From assembly GCA_025370845.1 (NCBI GenBank), contig JAMXFF010000006.1:123208-187207 (forward strand): DNA of 64,000 nt, in the 5' to 3' direction. The position numbers and the translations under genes are program-made. The notes under the pieces are model-generated. The model saw nothing but the letters and a program-made list of their open reading frames with translations, was not told the DNA's origin and ran no database searches. Position 1 is the stretch's first letter; every line of letters begins with the position of its first letter. This document shows, one piece after another, positions 52,848 to 62,104 of this stretch. Origin of the DNA: Laspinema palackyanum D2a (lineage in GTDB: Bacteria; Cyanobacteriota; Cyanobacteriia; Cyanobacteriales; Laspinemataceae).

Positions 52848-53570
52848 TTAGGAGGCTTGACTTTCTTTGCGACGTCGGGAGAAAGCCATCGCACCCGCTA
52901 CGAGTCCTAAACCAAGTAAGGTGGCGGGTTCAGGCACAGCTACTCTAGCTGAGACGATAAAGTCATCGTAGTCGTGATCCGCATCAAGACCGTTATCTTC
53001 AAAGGACAACTTGAGACCCGAGAACAAATCACCTTCAAACAAGACGCGATCGCTTGCCTTGACAGTTGTGCCATTGAGAAGCGGATCGTAGTTATTGTCG
53101 CCTATGGTTACCGGCTTATTCCAATTCGGGTCATTGAAGGGGTTATTGAGCGCACTGGTGGAGTAAACCGTATTAGCTAGATCTCCACGGGTGCGAGTTG
53201 GTGTTACCTTGTAGCTGTTGAGAACCAAAGAGTATTCTGTACCTGCCTTGAAGGTGAAACTCGCAAAGGGATTCACAACTGCCAGACCCGAACCTGCTGT
53301 TCCTAGACTGTCATTCGCCACCCCACTTCCGATATTGGCATTGAGAGTTTCAGAAATCAGAAGCGTTTCTAATCCAGTAGAGAGATCTTTAACCCCGAAG
53401 TCACCGAACCACCACCCGTGGGATTGAGCAAAGTTAAAGTCAATAGTCGTATCGGTATCGAACAGGATGCCGCTGTTTCCAAATGTAAAAGCGTCGGCAG
53501 GTGCTACAGAGGCTAGGCTGAAGAAAGTGGTTGCTGCTGCTATAGATAGAATGTTTCGTTGGAAGTTCAT
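52848..53570 (-). CDS. Secreted PEP-CTERM protein, DUF4114-like
   Basis: This is a 240-residue exported protein. A signal peptide (MNFQRNILSIAAATTFFSLA, cleaved after APADA) is followed by a domain with GDLFSGLKLSFEDNG and DHDYDDFIVS, which resembles DUF4114. The C-terminus VPEPATLLGLGLVAGAMAFS plus RRRK is the PEP-CTERM tripartite sorting signal (PEP motif, hydrophobic helix, Arg-rich end), recognised by an exosortase. No exosortase gene is visible here. PEP-CTERM proteins often go with extracellular polysaccharide production, which fits the cluster on its left. Confidence 0.9.
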   Translation of the reverse strand: MNFQRNILSIAAATTFFSLASVAPADAFTFGNSGILFDTDTTIDFNFAQSHGWWFGDFGVKDLSTGLETLLISETLNANIGSGVANDSLGTAGSGLAVVNPFASFTFKAGTEYSLVLNSYKVTPTRTRGDLANTVYSTSALNNPFNDPNWNKPVTIGDNNYDPLLNGTTVKASDRVLFEGDLFSGLKLSFEDNGLDADHDYDDFIVSARVAVPEPATLLGLGLVAGAMAFSRRRKESQAS

Positions 53571-54171
53571 TGTTTTTGCCCTCAGTTGTTTTTAGTTATG
53601 CTGACAGATGTCTTACCCTTGATGTCTTCACCCTTTGGGTCCTGAAGTATTTTTTTGAATGATTGTTTGCGACTGGCCTTGGGGAAATCGCAGGAAAGTA
53701 ATATTGTTGTTTTTTCTTTCCTACTTTCTATTAAGCCATGAAATCTTTGATTCTTGCATGATCGAGATCACAGATTTAATAACTCTTTAAACTTCTCCCT
53801 AAATTAAGTGTAATTACGGAGGTATTTAAGTGATGTAATTTTTTTGTCGTAAAAAAAAAATCCAAGGAAAAATTTATCTGTTGAACCTGTTCGTGAAGCG
53901 GTGGCGAAGCAGAATCTCCTCCCATAGCCTAAAGCGGCATTTGATTTCTAACCCTCTCAGAAGGTATAGGTAGGTCCCCGGAATGTGAATCCTGATCTTT
54001 TTCTGTATTGGGAAGTGGGCAGAATGTTGACTCTTGAGCCAATCTCTGCCCCCATTTCCTAGAACAATCAATCCGGTGATAGGGGGAAATACGGAGATTA
54101 AACGTTGGATCGTCGCTTCATCCCCACCTCCCTCTATTCTCCCCCACTTGCCTCTTTACTTTAAAGATGTT
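53571..54171. other. Intergenic region upstream of the PEP-CTERM gene
   Basis: This 601-base gap is AT-rich near 53640-53870 (including the A tract around 53850) and contains a pyrimidine tract at about 54120-54160 like that at 18.8 kb. No gene was found. The PEP-CTERM promoter must lie near its left side. A 65-codon open frame at 53874-54071 is not supported. Confidence 0.5.
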
Positions 54172-55086
54172 CTAGGTCGATGGTGCGGCTGTCTCGGTTT
54201 CACTCTTTGCCGATCGCCGTTCCTCCGCTGTTGCCATCACCTCATCCATTTTCTCCAGAATCTCCCCTGGATAATTCTCTAACACCTTCGTTGTCAGAGA
54301 AATCCGCCCTTTCCACTCATCCAACTCCGCAATCACCACTTTAATCGGTTGTCCCACTTGAAACACCGTCTGGAGAGACGCCACATACTTTTGACTGATC
54401 TGATTAATATGGAGCAACCCCGTCACCCCATTGAGGTCTACAAAGACCCCAAAGGGCTTGAGTCCGACCACTTCACCTTCAACCAGTTGACCCACTAAGA
54501 GTTGGCCCATGCGCTTGGCGCGAGCTTGTAGGCGTTGAGAGAGCACCAACTTATTCCGATCGCGATCGGCCTCCAAAATCGTGGCACTCAGATTCTGTCC
54601 AATGAGCTGCTCCAAATTCCCACGCTCACTGAGGTGCGATCGCGGAATAAAACCGCGCAACCCTTCCACATTAACCGTGACGCCACCCTTATTCACACCA
54701 ATCACCCGGACGGGCACCGATTCATTATTCTCTTGCACCTGAGCTAAATGCTCCCAGACTTTCCTCAATTCCATCTGGCGAATCGATACCTTGACTTGAC
54801 CTTCGTCATTCGGTTCGCTGACGATCAAAAAGTCCCGTTCCTCGTTGAGGGGTACCACTTCCGCCAGATTGCTGACCGGCTTTACAGACGCTTCTGCTAG
54901 GGGGAGAAAAGCCGCCGCTTTCCCCCCAATATCAATATAAGCCCCATCAGAAACATATTCAAACGCTTGACCTCGGACCTTCTGACCTTTACGAAAGTCA
55001 TAATCTTGTTGTTCGAGGGCTTTCGCAAAATCCTCAGCAGAAAAAGACGGTTGGGCCTTTTGAGAACGGGATGAGTTAGAATTCAT
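54172..55086 (-). CDS. S1-domain RNA-binding protein, ribosomal S1 homologue
   Basis: This is a 304-residue protein with three S1 OB-fold domains: about residues 30-100 (VSDGAYIDIGGKAAAFLPLAEA), 118-185 (INKGGVTVNVEGLRGFIPRSHL-type) and 200-270 (VEGEVVGLKPFGVFVDLNGVTGLLHINQIS). Cyanobacteria have more than one S1 protein, and this shorter type corresponds to the Rps1b-like form, which associates with the small subunit and binds mRNA. The start is ATG at 55086. A longer frame back to 55218 has no family match. The C-terminal tail is acidic and Ala/Thr-rich. Confidence 0.88.
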   Translation of the reverse strand: MNSNSSRSQKAQPSFSAEDFAKALEQQDYDFRKGQKVRGQAFEYVSDGAYIDIGGKAAAFLPLAEASVKPVSNLAEVVPLNEERDFLIVSEPNDEGQVKVSIRQMELRKVWEHLAQVQENNESVPVRVIGVNKGGVTVNVEGLRGFIPRSHLSERGNLEQLIGQNLSATILEADRDRNKLVLSQRLQARAKRMGQLLVGQLVEGEVVGLKPFGVFVDLNGVTGLLHINQISQKYVASLQTVFQVGQPIKVVIAELDEWKGRISLTTKVLENYPGEILEKMDEVMATAEERRSAKSETETAAPST

Positions 55087-55639
55087 CGTGATTAAAACAA
55101 AAAACAAAATTAAGATGAAGTTGAAATCGCTGGCACTGCCTCGCCGATCGCCGTGCCAACTCGATCGATTGAATCGGCGTATTCTTAGAAAAACTGGGCC
55201 TTGGGTTGCACCCCTCAAAATTGGCGTTAACGCGATCGCCTCCCAACGGATTGTCAGCTCGCTTTAACACCTGATCCTTCAGAGCACACTCTCATTGTCC
55301 TCCCTTGACTCAATTCTGACGAACAATCTTGCAGTTTAGCAACTCTGACTGCCTCCGCCAAAAATTCCCCGACCCATCAAGGGCATCGGTACAGTATAGG
55401 GAAGACCAATCCAGTTTCGTGACAAAATCCGTAAGAATCTCCCCCAAAGAAATCTCCGGAAACCCGATGTCTGGTCCCCTACGGATCCCAAACTATACCA
55501 CTGCTCTAGCCATTGCCCCTTCCTAACAAAACACCGGCAGAACCCTTCCGGGATGGATCTAGCCCTTGTTCCCCAAGCGGACCCTCTGAGTCCCGGACTG
55601 TTGAACAGAGTCCACCGCCTAAAGCCCGGGAAAACCCCA
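55087..55639. other. Intergenic region between S1-type and metalloprotease genes
   Basis: This 553-base gap lies between the start of the S1-type gene and the stop of the metalloprotease gene. It should contain the S1 gene promoter and leader. I see no gene. Open frames at 55329-55526 and 55336-55656 have no recognisable product. Confidence 0.5.
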
Positions 55640-57886
55640 TTAACCATAGGAAACAAAATTAGCGGGACTGAGGGTATTGGAACTCACCCCCGTCAACACA
55701 GCTAACACTTCGCCCGTGGCGATTACGCGCAGTAATGCATCGGCACCCGAAGCTTCCACAGAGATTCCCTCAAAGGACAAAGGAGCCGCTAACGCAATAA
55801 AATCGTCTGCCACATTAAAATCCGTAATCAGATCCGTGCCATCTCCTGGTGCGAAGACAAACCTATCCCGACCGGGACCCCCTACTAACGTATCGGGACC
55901 CAAACCCCCGATAAGAATGTCATCCCCACCCCCGCCATTGATCCCATTGGCGGCAGTGTTCCCCAAAATCAAATCGTTAACGGGACTTCCCTGGAGGTTT
56001 TCAATGGTGGTCCCATAAGCAATATAGGTCCCATAGCTGCTGGCACTGTAAGGGAACTGGGTGGGATCATTAATTGCCAGGTAAGTGGAGGCATTCAGTG
56101 CACTCTGGTTGGTACTGGTCCCCCCTTCGTTCATATCAAAAAAGTAGCTACCGATCGCTGGTAAGGCAGAAAAATCAAAAGTATCGATCCCCCCTGCATC
56201 CCAAATCGTTTGCTTGACACCGATAAAGTTGTTGCCATCAAACCGATAGAAATCATTCCCGCTATTCCCCGTACTAAAACCATACAGGAACTGGAGCGCC
56301 CGGATATCATAAGGCATGGGCGTACTAGCTCCAACCCCAGCAATATTGAAGCTCATCGCCGTGTTGCTATTATTATCCTGGACAAAGGATAACCGGGGAC
56401 CCTGGGCTGGGAATGTGGGCCGTTCTGCGGAGGAAAACCCGGCATAGTTATTAGGCTGCCTTAACCCTAGAGCATGACCAATTTCATGAACCAATCGTTG
56501 ATAGCCAAAATTACTTGGACTCTGAGAAAACGAGAACTGCGGATCGATTTCATAATTCCGACTGAGGACGATATCTCCTCCAGTTTCCAGTCCAGGAGCA
56601 TTGCTATAGGCGTAAACCGGATCGTTGGCAAATAAGATCCGGATCTGACCGTTATTCGAGGGGCGATCGGGAACCTCAACTAAGCTAAACGGCAGGACTT
56701 TATCATACTCCTGCATAATTTTGCGAACATTATTTTTAACCCCTTCGTTAACTTCTCCCACACCGCTTTCAGGACCGGGATAACTCAGTGCACTGGCGGT
56801 TTCTACGAAACTGTAACTGAGGACCCCACCCACGGGAACGTTCCACTTCACAAAGTTTTCCTCAAGTAAGGTGACTGAGGAAACAGGAGGGGGTGCATCG
56901 GTCGCGGGAGGTGTTGCCGGGGGAGGCGTTTGAGGAATCAGTAAGGCATTAATCGCGATCGGGTCAAAATACTCAGACGATCGCCGTCCCTCTTGGAGTC
57001 CTTCCTGGAGATATTGCTCCACCAGTTGAGGTAGGGTTAACCCTCTAGCCTGTAGATCCAGGTTATTCTCTAAATAGAATGACGGATTGAAGTTTAAAGA
57101 AGGGCGACGTCCTTCTTGAATTCCGTTGAGTTGATAGTGAATGAGTAATTGTTCGCTAGTGGTTAATCCTGCCGCTGCGAGGTCTGGATTGTTTTCTCGG
57201 TAAAAATTGGGATCGAAAATCAACGAAGACCGGCGATTTTCCTTAATCCCGTAGAGAGCAAAATGAGCGATCGCCTTTTGGCGATTATTGGGTCCAAAGG
57301 CTTCGGCTAAGGTGGGATTTTGATTCAGATATAAAATCGGGTCGAAAAATGGGGAAAAACTGACATTCCGAAGCTCTTCGACGGGAACCCCAAGCCCCTC
57401 CACATCTAAATCGGTCTCGATATCAAGCTGAGTCTCCAGAAATAGATTGAACAGGTTTTCATTCAGGGAAGGGGGTTGAGGACGATTCGGGTCCAGGACA
57501 ATGAACGGAGAAACGGGTTGTTCAATAACGGGAGTGAGCTGGGTAATAATCTCAGGATCGAGCTGTTCGAGATTTTCTCGATAAAAATTGAGATCAAAAA
57601 TCGGAGAAAATGGCCGTCCTTGGTCGATGCCTGCATTGATAAAGTGATCGAACAGTTCGCGATTATTTAACGCCGCTAGGTCGGGGTTGGTCAATCGATA
57701 AAAGTTTTGATCAAAGGGGACGATGATGCGACGTCCCTCGGCGACCCCTCGTTCTGTAAAGTGAGTTTGCAATTGCTCGGGATTGAGTCCGATCAAGTCG
57801 GGATTGGCCAGCCGATAGAGTTCCGCATTAAAATACTCGGTTTCAGGGGGTGCAAGCGCCAGACCCGGTAAAACACCTTGAACCAT
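55640..57886 (-). CDS. M10-type metalloprotease homologue with N-terminal repeats and RTX motif
   Basis: This is a 748-residue protein. Residues 15-320 hold about six repeats of a 40-residue unit with FD-NFYR-NNPDLAA and HY--NGI-EGRR-S features, common in secreted cyanobacterial calcium-binding proteins. A Pro/Thr linker (about 312-335) leads to a metzincin-type domain: H467-E468-x2-H471-x2-G and Met turn M511 (TAMSFN). The third zinc ligand, normally His six positions after H471, is Gln at 477 (GLRQP), so activity is uncertain. The C-terminus has Ca-binding repeats GGGGDDILIGGLGPDTLVGG (about 650-670). It has no N-terminal signal, consistent with type I (RTX) secretion. No type I transporter genes are nearby. 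Confidence 0.85.
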   Translation of the reverse strand: MVQGVLPGLALAPPETEYFNAELYRLANPDLIGLNPEQLQTHFTERGVAEGRRIIVPFDQNFYRLTNPDLAALNNRELFDHFINAGIDQGRPFSPIFDLNFYRENLEQLDPEIITQLTPVIEQPVSPFIVLDPNRPQPPSLNENLFNLFLETQLDIETDLDVEGLGVPVEELRNVSFSPFFDPILYLNQNPTLAEAFGPNNRQKAIAHFALYGIKENRRSSLIFDPNFYRENNPDLAAAGLTTSEQLLIHYQLNGIQEGRRPSLNFNPSFYLENNLDLQARGLTLPQLVEQYLQEGLQEGRRSSEYFDPIAINALLIPQTPPPATPPATDAPPPVSSVTLLEENFVKWNVPVGGVLSYSFVETASALSYPGPESGVGEVNEGVKNNVRKIMQEYDKVLPFSLVEVPDRPSNNGQIRILFANDPVYAYSNAPGLETGGDIVLSRNYEIDPQFSFSQSPSNFGYQRLVHEIGHALGLRQPNNYAGFSSAERPTFPAQGPRLSFVQDNNSNTAMSFNIAGVGASTPMPYDIRALQFLYGFSTGNSGNDFYRFDGNNFIGVKQTIWDAGGIDTFDFSALPAIGSYFFDMNEGGTSTNQSALNASTYLAINDPTQFPYSASSYGTYIAYGTTIENLQGSPVNDLILGNTAANGINGGGGDDILIGGLGPDTLVGGPGRDRFVFAPGDGTDLITDFNVADDFIALAAPLSFEGISVEASGADALLRVIATGEVLAVLTGVSSNTLSPANFVSYG

Positions 57887-58082
57887 GATTTTTTCCTCTT
57901 GATTACAGTTTCATTAAAGTTGGCGGATGTACGACCTGCCCCATTGGATACTGATCATGCCAATCGTGCCAAAAATTTCACGCTTTGCGATCGCCGGAGG
58001 TGATTCCGAACCGATCGCCCAGTCGCCACCTCCCTGGTTTCGGATGCCAGCTTATGATACCCAGGGATACCTTCCCAACCTT

Positions 58083-58832
58083 TCACAGGGATTGGAGGGT
58101 TTCATCGAACAGTTGCTGGATTTGAGTCCAAGCATCAACTGCTGCTTCGGGATTGTAGCTCGATCGCCGATCGCATAAAAACCCGTGGGTTGCCCCGGGG
58201 TATCGAATCACCCGGTGACGAATGCCTTGTTTTTGGAGTTCCGCTTCGATTTGGTTAACTTGTTCGTTGGGGATTAACGGGTCCTCTGTGCCAAACAACA
58301 GGGCGATCGTCCCGGTAATTTCTGGGGTAACACTTAAGCTAGGTTCCCCGCCTCCAGGGGTCCAGTTAACTATCCCCGCCCCATAACAAGAGGCAGTCGC
58401 CTTAATTTCTGGAAGAGTCGCCGCCAGATAGGCCACATGGCCCCCGAAGCAAAACCCAATACAGCCCATTGCGGTTGTTTTGACTGAAGGGAGGGTTTTC
58501 AGGTAATCCAAACTTGCTTGGGTATCGCTGAGGAGTTCTGAAACCTGGGTTTGCTCTTTGTAGTGCCGTCCAAGGGTCATATCTTCTTCGGAGTAGCCCA
58601 CCTCAAAGTCGGGAGCCGTGCGTTGGTATAATGCCGGGGCGATCGCCACATATCCCATTTTGGCGATTTTCTCAGTCACAGCTCGGATATGTTCGTTGAC
58701 CCCAAAAATTTCCTGAAACACGATAATTCCGGGAAATGGACCAACTCCCACGGGTTGCGCCAGATACGCAGAAATCAGTAAATCTGCATTCGGCACTTTG
58801 ACATGAGCGCTTTTTATCTCTAAATCTGCCAT
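58083..58832 (-). CDS. Dienelactone hydrolase family protein
   Basis: This is a 249-residue alpha/beta hydrolase of the dienelactone hydrolase family. The nucleophile elbow is MGCIGFCFGGHVAY, with Cys as nucleophile in GFCFG. Asp is in FGTEDPLIPNEQ and His in YPGATHGFLCDR, giving the Cys-His-Asp triad. It is cytosolic with no signal. The physiological substrate in cyanobacteria is unknown, since no aromatic-degradation genes are near. ATG at 58832 fits the family start LEIKSAHVKVPNADLLISAYLAQPVG. Confidence 0.9.
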   Translation of the reverse strand: MADLEIKSAHVKVPNADLLISAYLAQPVGVGPFPGIIVFQEIFGVNEHIRAVTEKIAKMGYVAIAPALYQRTAPDFEVGYSEEDMTLGRHYKEQTQVSELLSDTQASLDYLKTLPSVKTTAMGCIGFCFGGHVAYLAATLPEIKATASCYGAGIVNWTPGGGEPSLSVTPEITGTIALLFGTEDPLIPNEQVNQIEAELQKQGIRHRVIRYPGATHGFLCDRRSSYNPEAAVDAWTQIQQLFDETLQSL

Positions 58833-59481
58833 ATTCTTTTTGACGGGTTTGGGTTACAACCTGGTTTTTCCATTAACTCCTATCTTGCACTTAAATGAGT
58901 TGATTTCCATCCCTGAGTACCCCTTTTACTCTTCCTACTTTATCGAGTAGCTAGGGTGCCTCCTTTGCTCCTGGACCCAAGGGATCGCGTTGGACAGCAC
59001 CCGGTCACAAGTTGTCACAACTCATGATTCTATCGCTCTTTTCTCCCAAATGGGTCAAGGATAACAGTTACTTTTCTTTAAAAACCTTCAATGAGATTCC
59101 TCACCTAAAATGCTAGACTTAAATAGAACTCAGTAGCTTACAACAACGATTGATCTGCCGAATTTGAACCCTAAAATTCCAGCCTGCTTTCCAGTTAATC
59201 TACTAAAACCCGAGACAACTTAAGCGTGGAACAACCGACCTTATGCTTAAGTCCAATCCTACTTCACCATCGCGATTTTACAAGCCCGGTCATAACAAGT
59301 ATCCCCTTAAGGGGTGAGTGGTATGCTTGGCGATCCCCCACTCGACAAACAGGCTTCTTACTAGATACAAAAGAAGAGAGAGAACGCACAGCCGTCGTTG
59401 AAACGGTACGACGTCTCCCAAACCCCCGTCAGCAGCAGAATATCTCTAACCGTTTAATCCGAGTGCCTTGGAGTCCCTAGA
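58833..59481. promoter_or_regulatory. Divergent upstream region of the GntR-family gene
   Basis: This 649-base region lies between two divergent genes. An 84-codon open frame (59226-59480, GTG start) ends one base before the GntR ATG and is described separately. The rest shows no gene. Promoters for both the hydrolase and the regulator are expected here, but I cannot point to a box with confidence. Confidence 0.5.
59226..59480 (+). CDS. Possible small ORF directly upstream of the GntR-family gene
   Basis: This is an open frame of 84 codons (start MEQPTLCLSPILLHHRDF, GTG) in a different frame from the GntR gene, ending one base before its ATG. The composition is plausible, with a charged middle (DTKEERERTAVVETVRRL), but it has no family resemblance or clear ribosome-binding site. 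It could be a leader peptide or chance. Conservation in relatives would decide it. Confidence 0.3.
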   Translation: MEQPTLCLSPILLHHRDFTSPVITSIPLRGEWYAWRSPTRQTGFLLDTKEERERTAVVETVRRLPNPRQQQNISNRLIRVPWSP

Positions 59482-60465
59482 ATGCTTCAGTTTCATATCA
59501 AGACCGAAAGCGAAATCCCTGCATCGACTCAGTTGTTTAATCAAATCCGCTTCGCGATCGCCTCTCGACAAATTCCCCCCGGGGAAAAACTGCCGAGTAC
59601 CCGCGCTTTAGCGATTCAAACGGGTCTGCACCGCAATACCATCTCCAAAGTTTACCGTCAACTCGAAGAACTCGGACTGGTAGACTCTCAAGCGGGTTCG
59701 GGCATTTACGTTCGCGATGAAAATCAAGAACGAGTGGTCCGGATGACTTCTCCCCTGTTTCAAAAATATCCCGATGCCTATAAAACGGTGAAACGGAGTT
59801 TAGATGAATTGCTGCAACAGGGATGTTCTCTGAATCAAGCGCGGGAACTATTTTTAACAGAAATTGACTGGCGCTTACGATGCAGTGCCCGGGTATTAGT
59901 CACTGCGCCAACTCATGATATCGGTGCAGGGCAATTAATGGCCTTTGAAATCGAACAAGAACTCAAAATTCCGGTGCAGTTGGTTCCCTTGGAAGACCTC
60001 TCAAAGGCACTGGAACAGACTCCTACTGGAACTGTAGTCACGAGTCGCTATTTTTTCAATAAAGCAGAAGAAGTCGCGGGTCCGAAAGCAGTTCGGGTGA
60101 TTCCTATCGATACTTATGACTATATGGAAGAGATGGAATTAGTCAAAACTTTACCCAAAAATAGTTATTTTGGGATCGTTTGTTTGAGTTTAGGAATTAT
60201 GCGGGTTGCGGAAGTGATTATCCACAGTTTACGCGGGGAAGATGTCCTGGTAATGACCAGTCAACCCGATGACGCCTACAAGGTGAATGCCGTAGTCCGG
60301 ACTGCCCATACAATTATCTGTGATCAACCCAGTTACAATAAGGTCCGAGGGGCCATCCATGCGGCGCGAGAAGAAATGATTCGCGCCCCTCGGGTGTTTA
60401 AGACGGAGAATTATATTGGCGTTGACTCTCTGAATATGCTCAAACGGGAATTGGGGTTTGAGTAA
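59482..60465 (+). CDS. GntR family transcriptional regulator
   Basis: This is a 327-residue regulator. The N-terminal winged-helix domain (residues 1-75) has IPASTQLFNQIRFAIASRQIPPGEKLPSTRALAIQTGLHRNTISKVYRQLEELGLVDSQAGSGIYV, the GntR/YtrA-type layout. The remaining 250 residues form an effector-binding domain with no aminotransferase lysine motif (so it is not MocR) and no obvious ligand signature. It is widespread in cyanobacteria as a GntR-like orphan. The target is unknown, and autoregulation is common in the family. Confidence 0.88.
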   Translation: MLQFHIKTESEIPASTQLFNQIRFAIASRQIPPGEKLPSTRALAIQTGLHRNTISKVYRQLEELGLVDSQAGSGIYVRDENQERVVRMTSPLFQKYPDAYKTVKRSLDELLQQGCSLNQARELFLTEIDWRLRCSARVLVTAPTHDIGAGQLMAFEIEQELKIPVQLVPLEDLSKALEQTPTGTVVTSRYFFNKAEEVAGPKAVRVIPIDTYDYMEEMELVKTLPKNSYFGIVCLSLGIMRVAEVIIHSLRGEDVLVMTSQPDDAYKVNAVVRTAHTIICDQPSYNKVRGAIHAAREEMIRAPRVFKTENYIGVDSLNMLKRELGFE

Positions 60466-60473
60466 CGGGAGAT

Positions 60474-60956
60474 TTAGCGATCGCCCTCTTCTGATATCTG
60501 CGGCGATCGCATCGCTTCCCGTCCCAACATCATCAATCCTGCCACCCCCAATCCCACAAACCCCACATATTCAGACCAATATCTGAGCATCTGCTGCTTC
60601 ACCGTCAGTCCCGGATGCATTGCTGTGATATAAAGCAACAGCGACATCAGCAACAACGCCGAAACTCCCACAAACAGTAATCCGATTTGAATTCGCGCCG
60701 GTTTCAGGTCCTCATCCCCCACATCCTCCAGTTCCCGCTTAATTTGCTCGATTAGCGGGATTTGGACTTCGGCAGCATCCGAACTGCGTGCAGAGAGATC
60801 CGCAAGGGCGATCGGCAAATTCGCATCCTGGGGAACTTCTAAATCCAGGGATATCTCCGTTACCGGGACTAATTCTAAAGGCGGTAACACTTCAGGGTCT
60901 GCAAACTCCAAAGTTTCAGGAGTCGGTTCAGGAATCCGTTCCGGTTGCCAATCCAT
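60474..60956 (-). CDS. Membrane protein of unknown function
   Basis: This is a 160-residue protein. The N-terminal half (about residues 1-85) is acidic and rich in Pro, Glu and Leu. Two membrane helices follow, at about 90-110 (IGLLFVGVSALLLMSLLLYI) and 128-145 (YVGFVGLGVAGLMMLG). It converges on the GntR-family gene with an eight-base gap between stops. I recognise no family. Both ends are probably cytosolic by charge, but this is a guess. Confidence 0.65.
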   Translation of the reverse strand: MDWQPERIPEPTPETLEFADPEVLPPLELVPVTEISLDLEVPQDANLPIALADLSARSSDAAEVQIPLIEQIKRELEDVGDEDLKPARIQIGLLFVGVSALLLMSLLLYITAMHPGLTVKQQMLRYWSEYVGFVGLGVAGLMMLGREAMRSPQISEEGDR

Positions 60957-61067
60957 ATCATCTTTATCGATAAACCTATCCCTAGACTAACGCACCGAAA
61001 GAAAACTCGGACAAAACTGAGTCCAAGTCTTGACAAATTGCGTGTTTTTTGGTAAAAGAAAACCTCA

Positions 61068-61619
61068 TTAAACCCGCTTTTGCAACTCATCTAACCGCGC
61101 TAACACCTCCACGCTGTGAGTTGCGGGACGGACCCCGAGAAAGGTTTCGCGCAAAATGCCCTCGGGGTCAATCATAAAACTATGACGCATCGACATGGGC
61201 GGCATCCAGGACCCATAAGCTTTGCTCACGGCACCGTCAGTATCTGCTAACAGGGGAAATCGCAACCCTTCCGAATCGCAGAATTCCGCATGAGAGTCCA
61301 CCGAATCGGCACTCACCCCGAGGATTTGAGCATTTCTGTCCATATATTTAGGCAAATCCTGTTGAAAGCGCCGCGCTTCTAAGGTGCAACCGGAGGTAAA
61401 GTCTTTCGGATAGAAATACAACACCACCCACTGTCCCCGATAGTCAGACAGGGAAATATTGCCATTGCCGGTATTCGTCGGCAGGGTAAATTCGGGTGCC
61501 GGTTCGCCGATCGCCGGCAATTTACCCCCCATAGCATAAGCGGCAGGGGAGCAGTTAAACCAGGCGAGGAGGACGAGGGTAGCAGCGAGAAAGAGTCGGA
61601 AAAAATGGCGACGGGACAT
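61068..61619 (-). CDS. prxQ: Exported PrxQ/Bcp-type peroxiredoxin
   Basis: This is a 183-residue thiol peroxidase that reduces H2O2 and organic hydroperoxides. An N-terminal signal peptide (about residues 1-29, with RRH then a hydrophobic stretch ending SPAAYA) directs it to the periplasm or thylakoid lumen. The peroxidatic Cys is in FYPKDFTSGCTLEARRF, and a second Cys (AEFCDSEGL) is placed for an intramolecular disulphide, the PrxQ arrangement. No thioredoxin-like partner is adjacent. ATG at 61619. Confidence 0.92.
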   Translation of the reverse strand: MSRRHFFRLFLAATLVLLAWFNCSPAAYAMGGKLPAIGEPAPEFTLPTNTGNGNISLSDYRGQWVVLYFYPKDFTSGCTLEARRFQQDLPKYMDRNAQILGVSADSVDSHAEFCDSEGLRFPLLADTDGAVSKAYGSWMPPMSMRHSFMIDPEGILRETFLGVRPATHSVEVLARLDELQKRV

Positions 61620-61766
61620 GATGATGAATGGAGAGAGAGGGTTATTTTAGAGTAGTTTAGCTTGCGATCGGTCTATAGCGGTTCTCGCACTCATAAGAGA
61701 CAGATATTTTTTAGATGAGAGGAGGAAGCCGCGAGCCTTTGTCATTCGAGCCGAAAGCAAACGCCC

Positions 61767-62063
61767 TTGGCCAAAACCGCACGCACCTGCGAGCAAATTT
61801 TAAAGCTCGAACCGGCCTTGTGGACGTTTGTCGAGGTCGAATTTGTCGAGCCGACGAATAATACAGCCCAGCGCGCTTTAAGCACGGCGGTCATTTGGCG
61901 TGACTTGAGTTATGGCGATTGGTCTCGCTCACGCAGCGAGTTTGTGGAACGTTTGCTGACGGTGGTCACATCTTTACGGTTACAGGAACGCCCGGTGTTG
62001 GAGTTCTTGATTCAGGTCTTGCATTCTGAGCCGGTCTCTCTCCTCCCTCTACCCCCTGAATAG
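61767..62063 (+). pseudogene. IS66-family transposase C-terminal remnant
   Basis: This stretch of about 98 codons matches the C-terminal end of IS66-type TnpC: EPALWTFVEVEFVEPTNNTAQRALSTAVIWR and FVERLLTVVTSLRLQERPVLEFLIQV. The remainder of the transposase and the other IS66 genes are missing, and the frame starts mid-domain (TTG). It is a dead fragment. It lies just left of the mCpol/effector pair and right of a short motif TATAGCGGTTCTCGCAC (61672-61688) that may be the edge of another mobile element. Confidence 0.85.
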
Positions 62064-62104
62064 TTATCAAAAGTTATCCATTTTTCCTAAAAATTAAACT
62101 TTAA

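Noticed and set aside
61672..61700. TATAGCGGTTCTCGCAC motif as the end of another insertion sequence
   Set aside because: It resembles an IS edge, but I see no partner end or transposase within range apart from the IS66 remnant.
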